Assembly: GCA_007131745.1 (NCBI GenBank)
Contig: SLPX01000228.1
Span: 1-10,624 of the forward strand
DNA from: Myxococcales bacterium
GTDB taxonomy: Bacteria > Myxococcota > Polyangia > HGW-17 > SLPX01
DNA length: 10,624 bases
Reading direction: 5' to 3'
The translations under genes and the position numbers were made by a program. The notes beneath the pieces are model-generated. The model ran no database searches. It saw only the letters and a list, made by a program, of their open reading frames with translations, and was not told the DNA's origin. Below are positions 1 through 8,800 of this stretch, one piece after another; position 1 is the stretch's first letter, and every line of letters starts with the position of its first letter.

Positions 1-145
1 GGAAATCCGCACGCTCCGTTCGACCGGGCGGGGGCTGGAAACGGAGTCAGGGTGAACCCTAAACGGGCACGAAGCTGGAAACGGCGGATACAGCCAAGGG
101 ATCGCCTAAAGCCACCGCGCCGACCCTCGACCCTATCCATCGTCT
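1..145 (+). ncRNA. 3' part of a group II intron (domain V 3' strand and beyond), cut by the window edge
   Basis: The first bases (GGAAATCCGCACG followed by CCGTTCGA) resemble the loop and 3' strand of a group II intron domain V, whose family pattern is a GAAA-type loop, then CGCACGT, then CGGTTC. The matching 5' strand (GAGCCG...) would lie before base 1. Downstream bases can pair: CTCCGTT (14-20) with AACGGAG (40-46), AGGG (49-52) with CCCT (57-60), and ATCCGC (5-10) with GCGGAT (84-89), as expected of structured RNA. There is no long open frame here, and the intron reverse transcriptase, if present, would be upstream. The 3' splice boundary and domain VI branch-point A were not located, so the end coordinate is approximate. 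The call rests on remembered motif similarity. A different structured RNA or a degenerate remnant is possible. Confidence 0.42.
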
Positions 146-240
146 AGCTGCGTATTCTGTGGCAGGTATTTCAATTCTGACCGTAGAATGCCGAATAACA
201 TCTCTTTGCAAGTGGCTGAATTGCTGCAGGAGGTCAAGAT

Positions 241-813
241 GTGCAAAGCCATAGCCCCAACAAGCCGATGATTATCATAGTCCTTGTAACGGCCCTGGCG
301 GCCTCCGTGGCCTTTTCGGGCTGCTGCGGCAGGGCGAGAGTACGTACAAAGCCCTGCCTTGCCATCCGGGGCTGCCCCGCCCCGGAGCCTCTGCCCCGGT
401 GCCGGCGAGAGGTGACCGACGGAGCCCGGACTTTGGCGGACTTACTGGCCGGGGCGCCCAGCCTTGTTGGAGATGAGGTCACAGTTCGGAGTACGCTTCT
501 GCGTTATGGTGGCATATGTACACTTCTTTGGTGTGCGGAAGGGAGCTGTTGTAACCGCTGCACCGCCGGGTATGCCGTCTCAACAGAGGCCAAGGCGGAT
601 AGTATTCTTCCCCACACTGTGTCCCTCGTAAACGTTGGGCAGGGACCCCACCCCCACTCTTCCCTTATTTGTGTAGGGGACGAGTCCCTGATTTGTTGCC
701 CCCTGGCTGAAGGTATGGAGGTAGTTGTGACCGGGCGCTTCGCCGTCAAGGGTGAGTCGGCCGTTCACGGCAAGCTCTACTCCATCGAGAGCCCGCAAAT
801 CTGCATGCCTTGA
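241..813 (+). CDS. Cysteine-rich putative lipoprotein, possible OB-fold-like domain, function unknown
   Basis: I do not recognise the family. The 190-residue frame starts at GTG 241, with AGGAGGT at 228-234 and six bases between; an in-frame ATG at 268 is a possible alternative. A hydrophobic stretch (about residues 10-26) ends in F-S-G-C, a plausible lipobox, so the protein is probably exported and lipid-anchored at Cys28. Fourteen cysteines are present, including CC pairs at the lipobox, in a G-x-C-(x4)-C-(x4)-CC-x2-C cluster in the middle, and near the end. The part from about residue 70 alternates short beta-type segments (VGDEVTVRSTLLRYGG, then a G-E-V-V-V-T-G-R-F type strand), which suggests a small beta-barrel of OB type; this is inference. 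Many extracytoplasmic cysteines suggest disulfides or metal binding. It lies between the intron remnant and the catabolic cluster with 195 bases after it, so it is probably a separate transcription unit. Confidence 0.72.
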   Translation: MQSHSPNKPMIIIVLVTALAASVAFSGCCGRARVRTKPCLAIRGCPAPEPLPRCRREVTDGARTLADLLAGAPSLVGDEVTVRSTLLRYGGICTLLWCAEGSCCNRCTAGYAVSTEAKADSILPHTVSLVNVGQGPHPHSSLICVGDESLICCPLAEGMEVVVTGRFAVKGESAVHGKLYSIESPQICMP

Positions 814-1008
814 AAATACCTTAAAAAGTTTCCTTAGCCCGAGCAGCAGACCTGCGAAATCCGCACTCCTTGGCTTGACTAGAGATTTTTTTGTGGGAGA
901 TCAGTAACAATATGGTAATAATAATCTCTTTTTCCGCGTTTTTAGGGCTTGATCTAAAATGCTTTGATTTGAAATCAGTTAGGCGCCTTTTACGGAAGGA
1001 GTTTTATT
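814..1008 (+). promoter_or_regulatory. AT-rich leader upstream of the molybdenum hydroxylase cluster; probable promoter region
   Basis: This is the only sizeable gap before the six-gene cluster, so its promoter is most likely here. Bases 881-960 are markedly more AT-rich than the surrounding genes. A TTGACT (875-880) resembles a -35 element, but no good -10 lies 16-18 bases downstream; TGGTAATAAT (913-922) looks like an extended -10 without a matching -35. No convincing sigma-54 site, riboswitch or terminator was found. The exact promoter is unresolved. Confidence 0.35.
965..977. promoter_or_regulatory. Perfect 13-base palindrome, candidate operator
   Basis: TGATTTGAAATCA is an exact inverted repeat around a central G, 31 bases before the TTG start at 1009. 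Its position suits a regulator binding site. It resembles an FNR/CRP-type half-site pair, but the spacing is one base off the FNR pattern TTGAT-N4-ATCAA, so I do not assign a regulator. An AT-rich 13-base palindrome can also arise by chance. Confidence 0.25.
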
Positions 1009-1869
1009 TTGCTTTTGAAAGACATTGATTATGCGGCTCCGGCCGATATTGGGGAGGCTTGTTCGCTTTTTAAGGAGGCCGAGGATGCTTCGTATCTCGC
1101 GGGCGGAACGGATTTGCTTCCGCAAATGCGGCTGGGGCGGCGGAGCTGTTCTCTTCTCGTGGATTTGAAAAGGATATCGGGGTTGGGAAAAATCACGCGG
1201 GGCGAAGGGAATGACTTGTCCGTGGGGGCAGCGGTTTCCCTGGCGGAAATAGCGAACTGCAAGGAGATAAGAGAACATTATCCGGTCCTGGCCGAATGTT
1301 GCCTGACAGTGGGTTCGTATCCCCTGCGAAACAGGGCGACCATGGCGGGCAATATCTGCAACGGTTCTCCTGCAGCGGATACTTCCGCGGCTCTGCTGGC
1401 CCTTGATGCGTCGGTCGGAACCACGGGCGCCAAGGGTGAACGTAAGATCGATATTTCGGATTTCTTCAAGGGGCCCGGCATGACCGCTCTTGAAAAAGGA
1501 GAGCTGGTGAAAGAAATCTTTTTGCCGAAAAAATCAGCGGGACTCAGTGGAAAGTATCTGAGGTTGTCGAGACGAAAAGGGGTGGATCTTGCAACCGTGG
1601 CCTTGCTGGTGGGGCGACATGACGGAGACAACCGCGGCCACAGGGTTTGTTTGATTGCGGTGGCTCCGACTCCCAAAAGGGTTTTGGAAGCAGAGGCGAT
1701 CCTGGACTCTGAAGGGTACGGGGAAACCGGTAGAAGGCGGGCGGTGGAGGCCGCGTTGGATGCTGCGAGTCCGATTGATGATGTGCGCGCGAGCGCGGGG
1801 TACAGAAGAGAGATGGTTTCCGTCCTTGCGGCCGAGGGAATAGATTTCCTCTCTGGAAAGGAGTCATAG
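1009..1869 (+). CDS. FAD-binding subunit of a molybdenum hydroxylase (CoxM/XdhB type)
   Basis: This 286-residue protein is the medium subunit of a three-part xanthine-oxidase-family enzyme. It holds FAD and passes electrons from the iron-sulfur subunit to an acceptor. Two family FAD-binding motifs are visible: A-G-G-T-D-L at residues 31-36, and the stretch around 98-124 containing LRNRATMAGNICNGSPAAD (pyrophosphate-binding part M112-D124). The C-terminal third fits the usual CO-dehydrogenase flavoprotein C-terminal domain. The length is typical, and there is no insertion carrying extra cysteines such as the [4Fe-4S] loop of 4-hydroxybenzoyl-CoA reductase, so an ordinary hydroxylase is more likely than a reductase of that kind. 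The TTG start at 1009 is chosen because GGAAGGAG (994-1001) lies seven bases before it. The stop is three bases before the next gene's ATG, so the two are probably translationally coupled. Subunit order is FAD, [2Fe-2S], Mo. Substrate unknown. Confidence 0.93.
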   Translation: MLLKDIDYAAPADIGEACSLFKEAEDASYLAGGTDLLPQMRLGRRSCSLLVDLKRISGLGKITRGEGNDLSVGAAVSLAEIANCKEIREHYPVLAECCLTVGSYPLRNRATMAGNICNGSPAADTSAALLALDASVGTTGAKGERKIDISDFFKGPGMTALEKGELVKEIFLPKKSAGLSGKYLRLSRRKGVDLATVALLVGRHDGDNRGHRVCLIAVAPTPKRVLEAEAILDSEGYGETGRRRAVEAALDAASPIDDVRASAGYRREMVSVLAAEGIDFLSGKES

Positions 1870-1872
1870 GAG

Positions 1873-2361
1873 ATGCATAAGGAAGTAACCATCAACGTAA
1901 ACGGTGTGGATGAAACACACCTTGTTCCGGTGAAAATGACTCTGCTTCAATATCTGAGGGATGTCCTGGATCTGACCGGCGCAAAGGAAGGATGCAACGA
2001 AGGTGAATGCGGCGCATGTGTCGTATTGGTGGAGGGAAGGGCGGTAAACAGTTGCCTTATGCTAGCGGTAGAGGCGGACGGGTTGAAGGTCCGGACCATA
2101 GAAGGAGTGAGCGGTGAACGAGGGGAGAAACGGTTGCATCCCTTGCAGGAAGCTTTTTTGAAACATCATGGAGTGCAGTGCGGCTATTGCACTCCCGGAA
2201 TGATAATGACCGCGCTGGCGTTTTTGAACGAGAACCCGGATCCTGACAGGGAAGAGGTGAGCCGGGCGCTGGCCGGCAACTTGTGCCGCTGCACGGGCTA
2301 TGTCCAGATCCTGGATGCGGTCATGGACGCTGCCGAGGAGATGAGAAAAGCGCGTGGGTAG
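1873..2361 (+). CDS. [2Fe-2S] subunit of a molybdenum hydroxylase (CoxS/XdhC type)
   Basis: This 162-residue small subunit carries two [2Fe-2S] clusters that relay electrons from the molybdenum site to FAD. The N-terminal plant-ferredoxin-type cluster is ligated by Cys41, Cys46, Cys49 and Cys61 (C-x4-C-x2-C-x11-C). The C-terminal helical domain has Cys103, Cys106, Cys138 and Cys140 (QCGYC...CRC), the classic second cluster of this family. All eight ligands are present and the length is normal, so the protein should be functional. The ATG at 1873 is preceded by AAGGAG (1858-1863, nine-base spacing) inside the end of the FAD-subunit gene. It belongs to the same operon as the FAD and molybdenum subunits. 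No Tat signal is expected for this subunit and none is seen, consistent with a cytoplasmic enzyme. Confidence 0.96.
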   Translation: MHKEVTINVNGVDETHLVPVKMTLLQYLRDVLDLTGAKEGCNEGECGACVVLVEGRAVNSCLMLAVEADGLKVRTIEGVSGERGEKRLHPLQEAFLKHHGVQCGYCTPGMIMTALAFLNENPDPDREEVSRALAGNLCRCTGYVQILDAVMDAAEEMRKARG

Positions 2362-2456
2362 GGCGAACACGGCGTTAAACGAAACCGACGGCGGATAATG
2401 GATAATTCTTAATGACGGCCGGGTGCTTGAATTTGCCCTGCCGGGAGGCAACGCTT

Positions 2457-4820
2457 ATGAGCGAAACCAGAATATTGGGTAAAGATGTCGAGCGTGTAGA
2501 TGGGGTGGAAAAGGTGACGGGCGCGGCTCGTTACACAGCGGACTTGAAATTTCCCCGAATGTTGCATGCTCGAGTCATCAGGTCGCCGTATCCGCATGCC
2601 GGAGTGCTGAACGTAAATTGTGAAAAAGCGCGCAGGGTGTGCGGGGTCAAGGCCGTGGTTGCGGGCAAGGATTACCCTTTTCACACGGGTTTGTATTTGA
2701 AAGACCAGACCATATACGCTGTTGACCGCGTTCGTTACGTGGGGGATCCCGTGGCGGCCGTTGCTGCCGAGAGCCCGGAGTCGGCCGAAGAAGCTGCATC
2801 TCTCGTGGAAGTGGAATACGAAGTCTTGGATCCGGTGTTTGACGTGCGGGCCGGGATCGCTGAAGGATCGCCGCTGGTGCATCCGAATTTGGGCGAATAC
2901 GAGTGTGTCGAGTGGATAACCCCGAAGCCCGGCACCAACATCAATAATCATCTCATGATCCGAAAGGGCGATTACCACGAGGCGCTGAAGAAATGCACCA
3001 CCGTGGTGGAAAATACGTTTGAAGTGCCGCAGGTGCAACATGTTCCCATGGAACCGCATGTGTCGGTTGCACGCGTGGATCTGGCAGGCAGAGTGGAGGT
3101 GGATACATCCGCACAAAGCCCGTTTACTGTAAGGCACCTGCTTTGCGCGTGTTTCGGTTTGTCGCATGGTGATGTGAGGGTTCGTGTGCCTTATGTGGGC
3201 GGCGGGTTCGGAGGCAAGGCAGGAATAAACCTTGAACCCATTGCGGTTTCCTTGGCCATGGAAACGGCGGGCCGCCCGGTGCGGGTCATGGCTGATCGAA
3301 GCGAGGAGTTTTACGCGGTGGTTGTAAGGCAGGGGTTGACCGCTTCGATGGTCACCGGAGTGGACCGCAACGGCAAGGTGCTGGCTCAGAAGATGCATTA
3401 TCTCTGGAACTGTGGGGCATATGGTGGCTACGGAGTGAACGTGGTCAGGGCGGCCGGGTACACCTGCGGCGGGGCCTACGAGTTTCCGAACGTGTGGGGC
3501 GATTCGATAGGTGTTTACACCAATCTGCCCATAGGGAGCGCGTACCGCGGTTTCGGCATGCAGGAGATTCACTGGGCCTTGGAGCGACAGATGGAAATCA
3601 CTGCGCATGAGATCGGAATGGATCCATCGGAGTTTCGTTTGTTGAACTGCCTAGGTCCGGGGAAACGCACTGTTACAGGGCAGGTTCTGGACGAGAATGC
3701 GGGCCGGGTGGATCTCTGCATAAAAAAGGTTTGGGGAAACAGTAAGCCCCAAGAAAAGAAGACTTTTGATCCCTCGGCACGTTATGTCAAAGGCCGTGGA
3801 ATGGCTTGCGCGGTGAAGGCGCCCGCAATGCCCAATGACGCTGCTTCTTCGGTCGTGCTCAAATTCGCGGAGGATGGGGTTCTGGAGGTGTTGATTTCCG
3901 GCATTGATTACGGGCAGGGTTTGGCCACGGTGTCCGCTCAATTTGCAGCCGAAGCTTTGAATCTGGACGTGGAAAAAGTAAGGGTGAGGCAGCGGCCGGA
4001 CACTGACCTGTCGCCTTATGATTGGCAGACCGTTGCGTCAAGGCAGACGTGGGCCACGGGAAATGCCATCATGAGGGCCGCGGAGAAAATCAAGGAACAG
4101 CTTTTCAGCACTGCATCACAGGTGTTGAAAGTTGATTCTTCTAAACTGATTTTGGAAGGTGGCAAGGTCGTGGATCCGGAAAGCGGTGATTCCGTGGAAC
4201 TGGTAAGACTTGTTTTGGGTTACCAGTTTCCGGATGGGCACGCTATAGGCGGCCCGGTGGCTGCGCACGCGAGTTACATGCCTGAAGGGCTTTTGTTCCT
4301 GGATCCGAAGACAAGCCAGAGTCCCAAGCCCGTCGCAAAGTGGACATTCGGCGCACAGGCTGTGGAGTTGACCGTTGACGTGAAGACCGGGTGCTACAAG
4401 ATCGACAAGATCACGGCCTGTTATGATGTCGGAAAGGTGGTGCATCCCGGCTTGATTCGCGGCCAGGTGTACGGGGGAATCGTACAGGGCATGGGAACCG
4501 GGATGATGGAAGAACTGCTGTTGGATGAAAAGACCGGACGAATCAGGAACGACAGCCTGATGGACTACAAGATACCCACCACCGATGACCTGCCCCGGGA
4601 ACTCGAAACCCACTTCATCGAAACCCCTCAAAAAGACGGACCATACGGCGCCAGGGGCATCGGCGAGCACACTATGATTCCGACTCCTGCAGCCATCGCC
4701 AATGCTTTGCGCGACGGTCTGGGGGTGGAGATCAAGGAGATGCCCATCACGGCTGAAAAGGTTCTTCAGGCCATAAAAGAGCGGGACGGGAAAAAGACGG
4801 AAGATAAAAAAAGCGGTTGA
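2457..4820 (+). CDS. Molybdopterin-binding catalytic subunit of a xanthine-oxidase-family hydroxylase (CoxL/XdhA type)
   Basis: This 787-residue large subunit binds the molybdenum-pterin cofactor and hydroxylates or oxidises the substrate, typically an N-heterocycle, aldehyde or aromatic acyl-CoA. The N-terminal a/b hammerhead domain starts with RILGKDVERVDGVEKVTGAARY. The cofactor loop G-G-G-F-G-G-K is at 248-254, the A-Y-R-G-F-G-M-Q loop at 362-369 (Arg364 lies where xanthine dehydrogenases have a substrate-orienting Arg), S-R-Q-T-W at 528-532, and G-A-R-G-I-G-E at 731-737, whose Glu737 is the expected catalytic base. The copper-site motif of true CO dehydrogenase (AYRCSFR) is absent, so it does not oxidise CO. 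The ATG at 2457 is preferred over one at 2412 because GGGAGG (2443-2448) lies eight bases before it and the conserved family sequence begins there. A 95-base gap separates it from the [2Fe-2S] gene. No cofactor-insertion chaperone (XdhC/CoxF type) is in the window. Substrate is not identifiable by eye. Confidence 0.94.
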   Translation: MSETRILGKDVERVDGVEKVTGAARYTADLKFPRMLHARVIRSPYPHAGVLNVNCEKARRVCGVKAVVAGKDYPFHTGLYLKDQTIYAVDRVRYVGDPVAAVAAESPESAEEAASLVEVEYEVLDPVFDVRAGIAEGSPLVHPNLGEYECVEWITPKPGTNINNHLMIRKGDYHEALKKCTTVVENTFEVPQVQHVPMEPHVSVARVDLAGRVEVDTSAQSPFTVRHLLCACFGLSHGDVRVRVPYVGGGFGGKAGINLEPIAVSLAMETAGRPVRVMADRSEEFYAVVVRQGLTASMVTGVDRNGKVLAQKMHYLWNCGAYGGYGVNVVRAAGYTCGGAYEFPNVWGDSIGVYTNLPIGSAYRGFGMQEIHWALERQMEITAHEIGMDPSEFRLLNCLGPGKRTVTGQVLDENAGRVDLCIKKVWGNSKPQEKKTFDPSARYVKGRGMACAVKAPAMPNDAASSVVLKFAEDGVLEVLISGIDYGQGLATVSAQFAAEALNLDVEKVRVRQRPDTDLSPYDWQTVASRQTWATGNAIMRAAEKIKEQLFSTASQVLKVDSSKLILEGGKVVDPESGDSVELVRLVLGYQFPDGHAIGGPVAAHASYMPEGLLFLDPKTSQSPKPVAKWTFGAQAVELTVDVKTGCYKIDKITACYDVGKVVHPGLIRGQVYGGIVQGMGTGMMEELLLDEKTGRIRNDSLMDYKIPTTDDLPRELETHFIETPQKDGPYGARGIGEHTMIPTPAAIANALRDGLGVEIKEMPITAEKVLQAIKERDGKKTEDKKSG

Positions 4821-4824
4821 GGAT

Positions 4825-5784
4825 GTGGAGTGCATAGAACGTTTTGATCAAAGTTTTTTGACAGTGGATGAGAGATTTGTTTTCAGGGGGACGGTGACAA
4901 ATGTATTCCGCCATGCAGCCTGGGTTGAATCTTCGGAGTCGCTCCTCACTCTGCTCGACCCGATTTGCGGTCTGGTTCCTTTCGGAATTGTTTTGCCGGG
5001 TGCGATGCCTCCACCCGGCGGACTGGTGCATGTCCACTGCAGGGCCGTGACGGTTGTTTGTCCGCCCGACAAAGCGGAAGCGAAGCGACCCTGCTGTGAG
5101 CGCACGCGGGTGTATTTACTTGAAGGCCCCGGCACGAACCTGGACAGCAAAAGCTGGGGGAATCCCCCGGATGAAAGGATCATGATAGAACACGTTGAGC
5201 GTTTGACCCGATTGCTGCCGGATGAGGGCAAGGACTTTTTATTCCGAAGCAATCGGGTTCGACAATGCAAAGATGGTGGTGGTTTGCTGGATGAACTTGA
5301 AGGCCGCGCGGCCGGGAGCCTGACCGCTTTAAGTGAAGTGTTGACGCAAGGAGGTTTTCAGGATGATCGGAAACTGAGGGACGCGTGCAGAGGGTTGCAC
5401 GGCTTTGGATGTGGCCTCACTCCCACCGGGGATGATTTGTTGGTTGCGGTTGCAGCTTGTTGTCGTCGCCTGGCCGGAAACCGAGTTGAAAAAGATGGAG
5501 TTTGGACTGTTGAAATGGATACGGTTTTCAGAAAATGTCTCTCCGAGCTTCCACGTGAAGGGACTACAAAAGCCGGGAGTGAAATGTTAAGTTGGGCTGC
5601 TCGTGGGTTTTTCGCCGAACCCTTGGCGGACCTCATGAAGCGTATCGGCGCCGCCCGGCTGCGGCCCGACGAACTGGAACGGCTTGCAGGCCGCTTGCTC
5701 AGAACGGGAGGCCGATCGGGCCGTGACATGATGTGCGGATTGATATTATTCTTGCGTGAATTTCTGCGAGTCCGAAAACAATAG
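4825..5784 (+). CDS. DUF2877 family protein (AllH/YlbF-like), putative carbamoyltransferase component
   Basis: This 319-residue protein matches the DUF2877 family through its hallmark G-F-G-C-G-L-T-P-T-G-D-D at residues 193-204, preceded and followed by mostly helical sequence. In E. coli the family member AllH (YlbF) is required with AllF (FdrA) and AllG (YlbE) for oxamate carbamoyltransferase activity. Homologues of both partners are encoded by the next gene, which supports the same role here. The family's own chemistry is not well defined. The protein is somewhat longer than the roughly 270 residues of E. coli AllH. The GTG at 4825 starts four bases after the molybdenum-subunit stop, which implies translational coupling. 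The ribosome site is weak (GAGG 4819-4822, too close), so a start at GTG 4864 cannot be excluded. No signal peptide or membrane segment is seen. Coordinates are secure at the stop, less so at the start. Confidence 0.85.
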   Translation: MECIERFDQSFLTVDERFVFRGTVTNVFRHAAWVESSESLLTLLDPICGLVPFGIVLPGAMPPPGGLVHVHCRAVTVVCPPDKAEAKRPCCERTRVYLLEGPGTNLDSKSWGNPPDERIMIEHVERLTRLLPDEGKDFLFRSNRVRQCKDGGGLLDELEGRAAGSLTALSEVLTQGGFQDDRKLRDACRGLHGFGCGLTPTGDDLLVAVAACCRRLAGNRVEKDGVWTVEMDTVFRKCLSELPREGTTKAGSEMLSWAARGFFAEPLADLMKRIGAARLRPDELERLAGRLLRTGGRSGRDMMCGLILFLREFLRVRKQ

Positions 5785-5879
5785 CAGTTTCGGATGAAAC
5801 AGGGTTTATTGGTCTAAAACATGAATGCAGTGATTCGATTCAAAAGGGAACTCCGGTGTGCCGGACAGGAGCACAGTAA

Positions 5880-8800
5880 ATGAAAATAGGATACACGGAA
5901 CGGGTGTTCGTAAAAAAAAGGACTTATCATGATTCGGCCTTCCTGATGAGACTGGCTCGGGAACTCCAGGACATCGAGGGTATCACGGAAGCAGTGGTCC
6001 TCATGGGCACCGAAATGAACCGGGCGCTCGTTTTGCAAGCTGGTTTTGCAGAAGAATTTTTGGCGGACGCGACCCCCGTGGACATGATAGTGGCGCTCAG
6101 GGGCGAAGACGAGAATTGCCTCGAGACGGCAGAAGACAGGCTGGAGAAAGCTCTTTCCGGGACAGTGCCATCAGGAAACGAAACCTGCTGTCCTGGTGAA
6201 GCAAAACCCGGTTCATTGCGGGAGGCATTGGCGAAGAACCCCAAGGCGAACATTGTTTCAATCGCGGTGCCTGGCCGATATGCAGCTTATCCCGCCATGC
6301 AGGCCCTGGAGGCGGGGCTCCATGTTTTCCTGTTTTCCGACAATGTTTCCATAGAGGACGAAAAGGGACTCAAGAAGCGAGGCTTGGAGAAAGGGTTGCT
6401 TGTGATGGGTCCGGATTGCGGCACTTCAATCATTTCCGGGGTGGGTTTGGGTTTTTCCAACAGGGTGGAACGCGGTGACATCGGTGTTGCCGGGCCTTCA
6501 GGTACCGGAATCCAGGAGATAACATGTGGTATCGCAGGGCGGGGTAAGGGAGTGTCGCATGCTATCGGTACGGGCGGACGGGACCTCTCGGACGAAGCAG
6601 GGGGAGCGATGACCATGGCGGCCCTGCGTTTGCTGGAAGATGATCCCGGGACAAAAGTCTGCGTTTTGGTGGCAAAACATCCGCATCCCGAGGTGGCTCG
6701 GGTGATGCACGGCTTTTTGATGTCTATGAAAAAGCCGGTGGTGGTGAGATACCTTGGAGACCCGGAGATGGATGAAAGGGACGGTGTCATATACAGCCCC
6801 GACCTGGATCACGCGGTGGCCGCGGCGTGTGCTTTGACTGATGGAAGTGCGGTTCCGGATGTAAATGCGGGTTCGGAGATTTCCGGGAACATAGAAGATC
6901 TGAAAAAATCGGGCGTGGATCCGGGTTCCCGCTTGCTGGGACTTTTTGGCGGAGGGTCGCTCGCGTCGGAAGCCGCGCTCATCCTGACACGCTCGGGGAT
7001 CCCCGTGGAAATTCCCGAGCGCTACATTCCGCCCGAAGCTCCTTTTGGGGGCAAGGGAAACCTGGTCATCGATCTCGGAGATGATCATTATACGGCCGGT
7101 CGGCCGCATCCTATGATAGATCAGCAGGTTCGCTGCGATATGATTCGCGCTGCGGGAGCGGATCCGGATGTCGGTGTTATACTTTTTGATCTGGTGGTGG
7201 GTGACGGCGCGAACAAAGATCCCGCGCCGGAACTCGCGGCTGCATTCCGGGAAGCAACAGCAAACCGTTCGGTCGCAAAACCCCTTGTAGCAATTGCATC
7301 GGTAAGTGGAACCGCCATGGATCCACAGGACGCGGATCGACAGCGAAGCGTTCTCGCTAACGCAGGGGTTTTTGTTCAGCCGACTGCAACCCTTGCGGCA
7401 AGAACAGCCGCGGATTTTCTTGGATGGTTGGGAAGAAAAGCCGGGCAGCGGTCCGGAACACGAATTGGGCAGGCTGATGAATCGCGTGGAAACGGGCAAG
7501 CCGGCCGAAAAGATGCATTCGAGGATAATGATGCATATGCAATGGTCTTTCCGGCTGAGGGCCGGACGCTATTGAGTTCAGGACCCAATGTGGTCCATCT
7601 CGGAGTGTTTGAGGTAGCGGCCGGAGTCCGGGCTGCATCGGCCCCCTTGACCGAAGTTTCATTTCAGCCTCCTGCATCCGGCGATGAGAAAAAGATAAGA
7701 ATGCTGATGCAACTCAACTCCGGATCCTTGGCAAAAACTGTCGCGGATGCGAACCAAAAGGCTCTTAAAGGTTTTTTGGCCTCACAGCCCAACCTTGTGG
7801 GCGTGGGAACTGCAAGAGACGTAATTCCCGGCATGGAACCCAACCTCTTTCTTCATGCGGGGCCGCCGATTGAGTGGGAGCGCGCGTCTGGACCGCTCAG
7901 GGGGGCAATCATCGGCGGAGCTTTGCTGGAAGGTCTTGCGAAAACCCCTGAAGAAGCGGAAAAAATGGCAGCGTCGGGCGCCATAAGGTTGGAGCCTTGT
8001 CATCACCACGACGCGGTGGGTCCCATGGCCGGCTTGATCACTTCTTCCATGCCCGTGTGGATCGTGGAAGATGCGGAGCGGGAAACCTCGCGAACCTTTT
8101 GTACACTGAACGAAGGTTTGGGAAAAGTGCTGAGATACGGAGCGTTCAGTCCTGATGTCGTTGAAAAACTTCGATTCATGGAGCGGGTTTTGACTCCGCT
8201 CTTGGCTGAGGCTCTTAAGGAGAAGGGGCCGATCGATTTGAAACTCATGATGGCCCAGGCCCTCCAGATGGGAGATGAAGGTCACAACAGGAACCGCGCC
8301 GGCACATCGCTCCTGTTCAGAGAACTAGCGCCCGTCATGGCTCGGCTGGATCGTCCGCGAGACGAGATTTCCAGGGCCCTGTCTTTTATTGACGGCAATG
8401 ACCATTTCTTTTTGAATCTTACAATGCCCATGGCCAAGTGCATGCTCAAGGCGGCTGAGGGAATACCGTTTTCATCCATGGTAACGGTTATGGCACGGAA
8501 CGGAACAGAATTCGGCATCCGAGTTTCAGGCCTCGGGGATCAATGGTTCGTCGGACCGGCCCAGGTGGTGGACGGCTTGTTTTTCCCGGGGTATTCACAG
8601 GATGATGCGAATCCGGACATCGGCGACAGCGCTATCATGGAAACCGCGGGTTTGGGTGGATTCGCAATGGCTGCATCTCCCGCGATAGTGCAGTTTGTGG
8701 GCGGAAATGTTGCAGACGCTCTTGCAACCACCCGAAGAATGTACAAAATCACAATGGGAAGAAACGAGATGTGGGCTCTTCCTCCACTGGATTTCGCCGG

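Noticed and set aside
871..890. Sigma-54 promoter suggested by TGGC at 871-874
   Set aside because: The required GC-containing -12 element is missing at the right distance.
2412..2456. Longer start for the molybdenum subunit at ATG 2412
   Set aside because: It has no ribosome site and adds 15 residues unlike the family; ATG 2457 has GGGAGG eight bases upstream and starts at the conserved region.
2409..3608. 399-residue minus-strand frame opposite the molybdenum subunit
   Set aside because: Rich in His, Arg and Pro, as expected for the antisense of a GC-rich gene, with no family motif.
2457..4820. Aerobic carbon monoxide dehydrogenase (CoxL form I)
   Set aside because: The AYRCSFR active-site motif is replaced by AYRGFGM, so CO oxidation is not supported.
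4116..4835. 239-residue minus-strand frame inside the molybdenum subunit gene
   Set aside because: It is the reverse of a clearly conserved gene, has no recognisable motif, and its composition follows the coding strand opposite.
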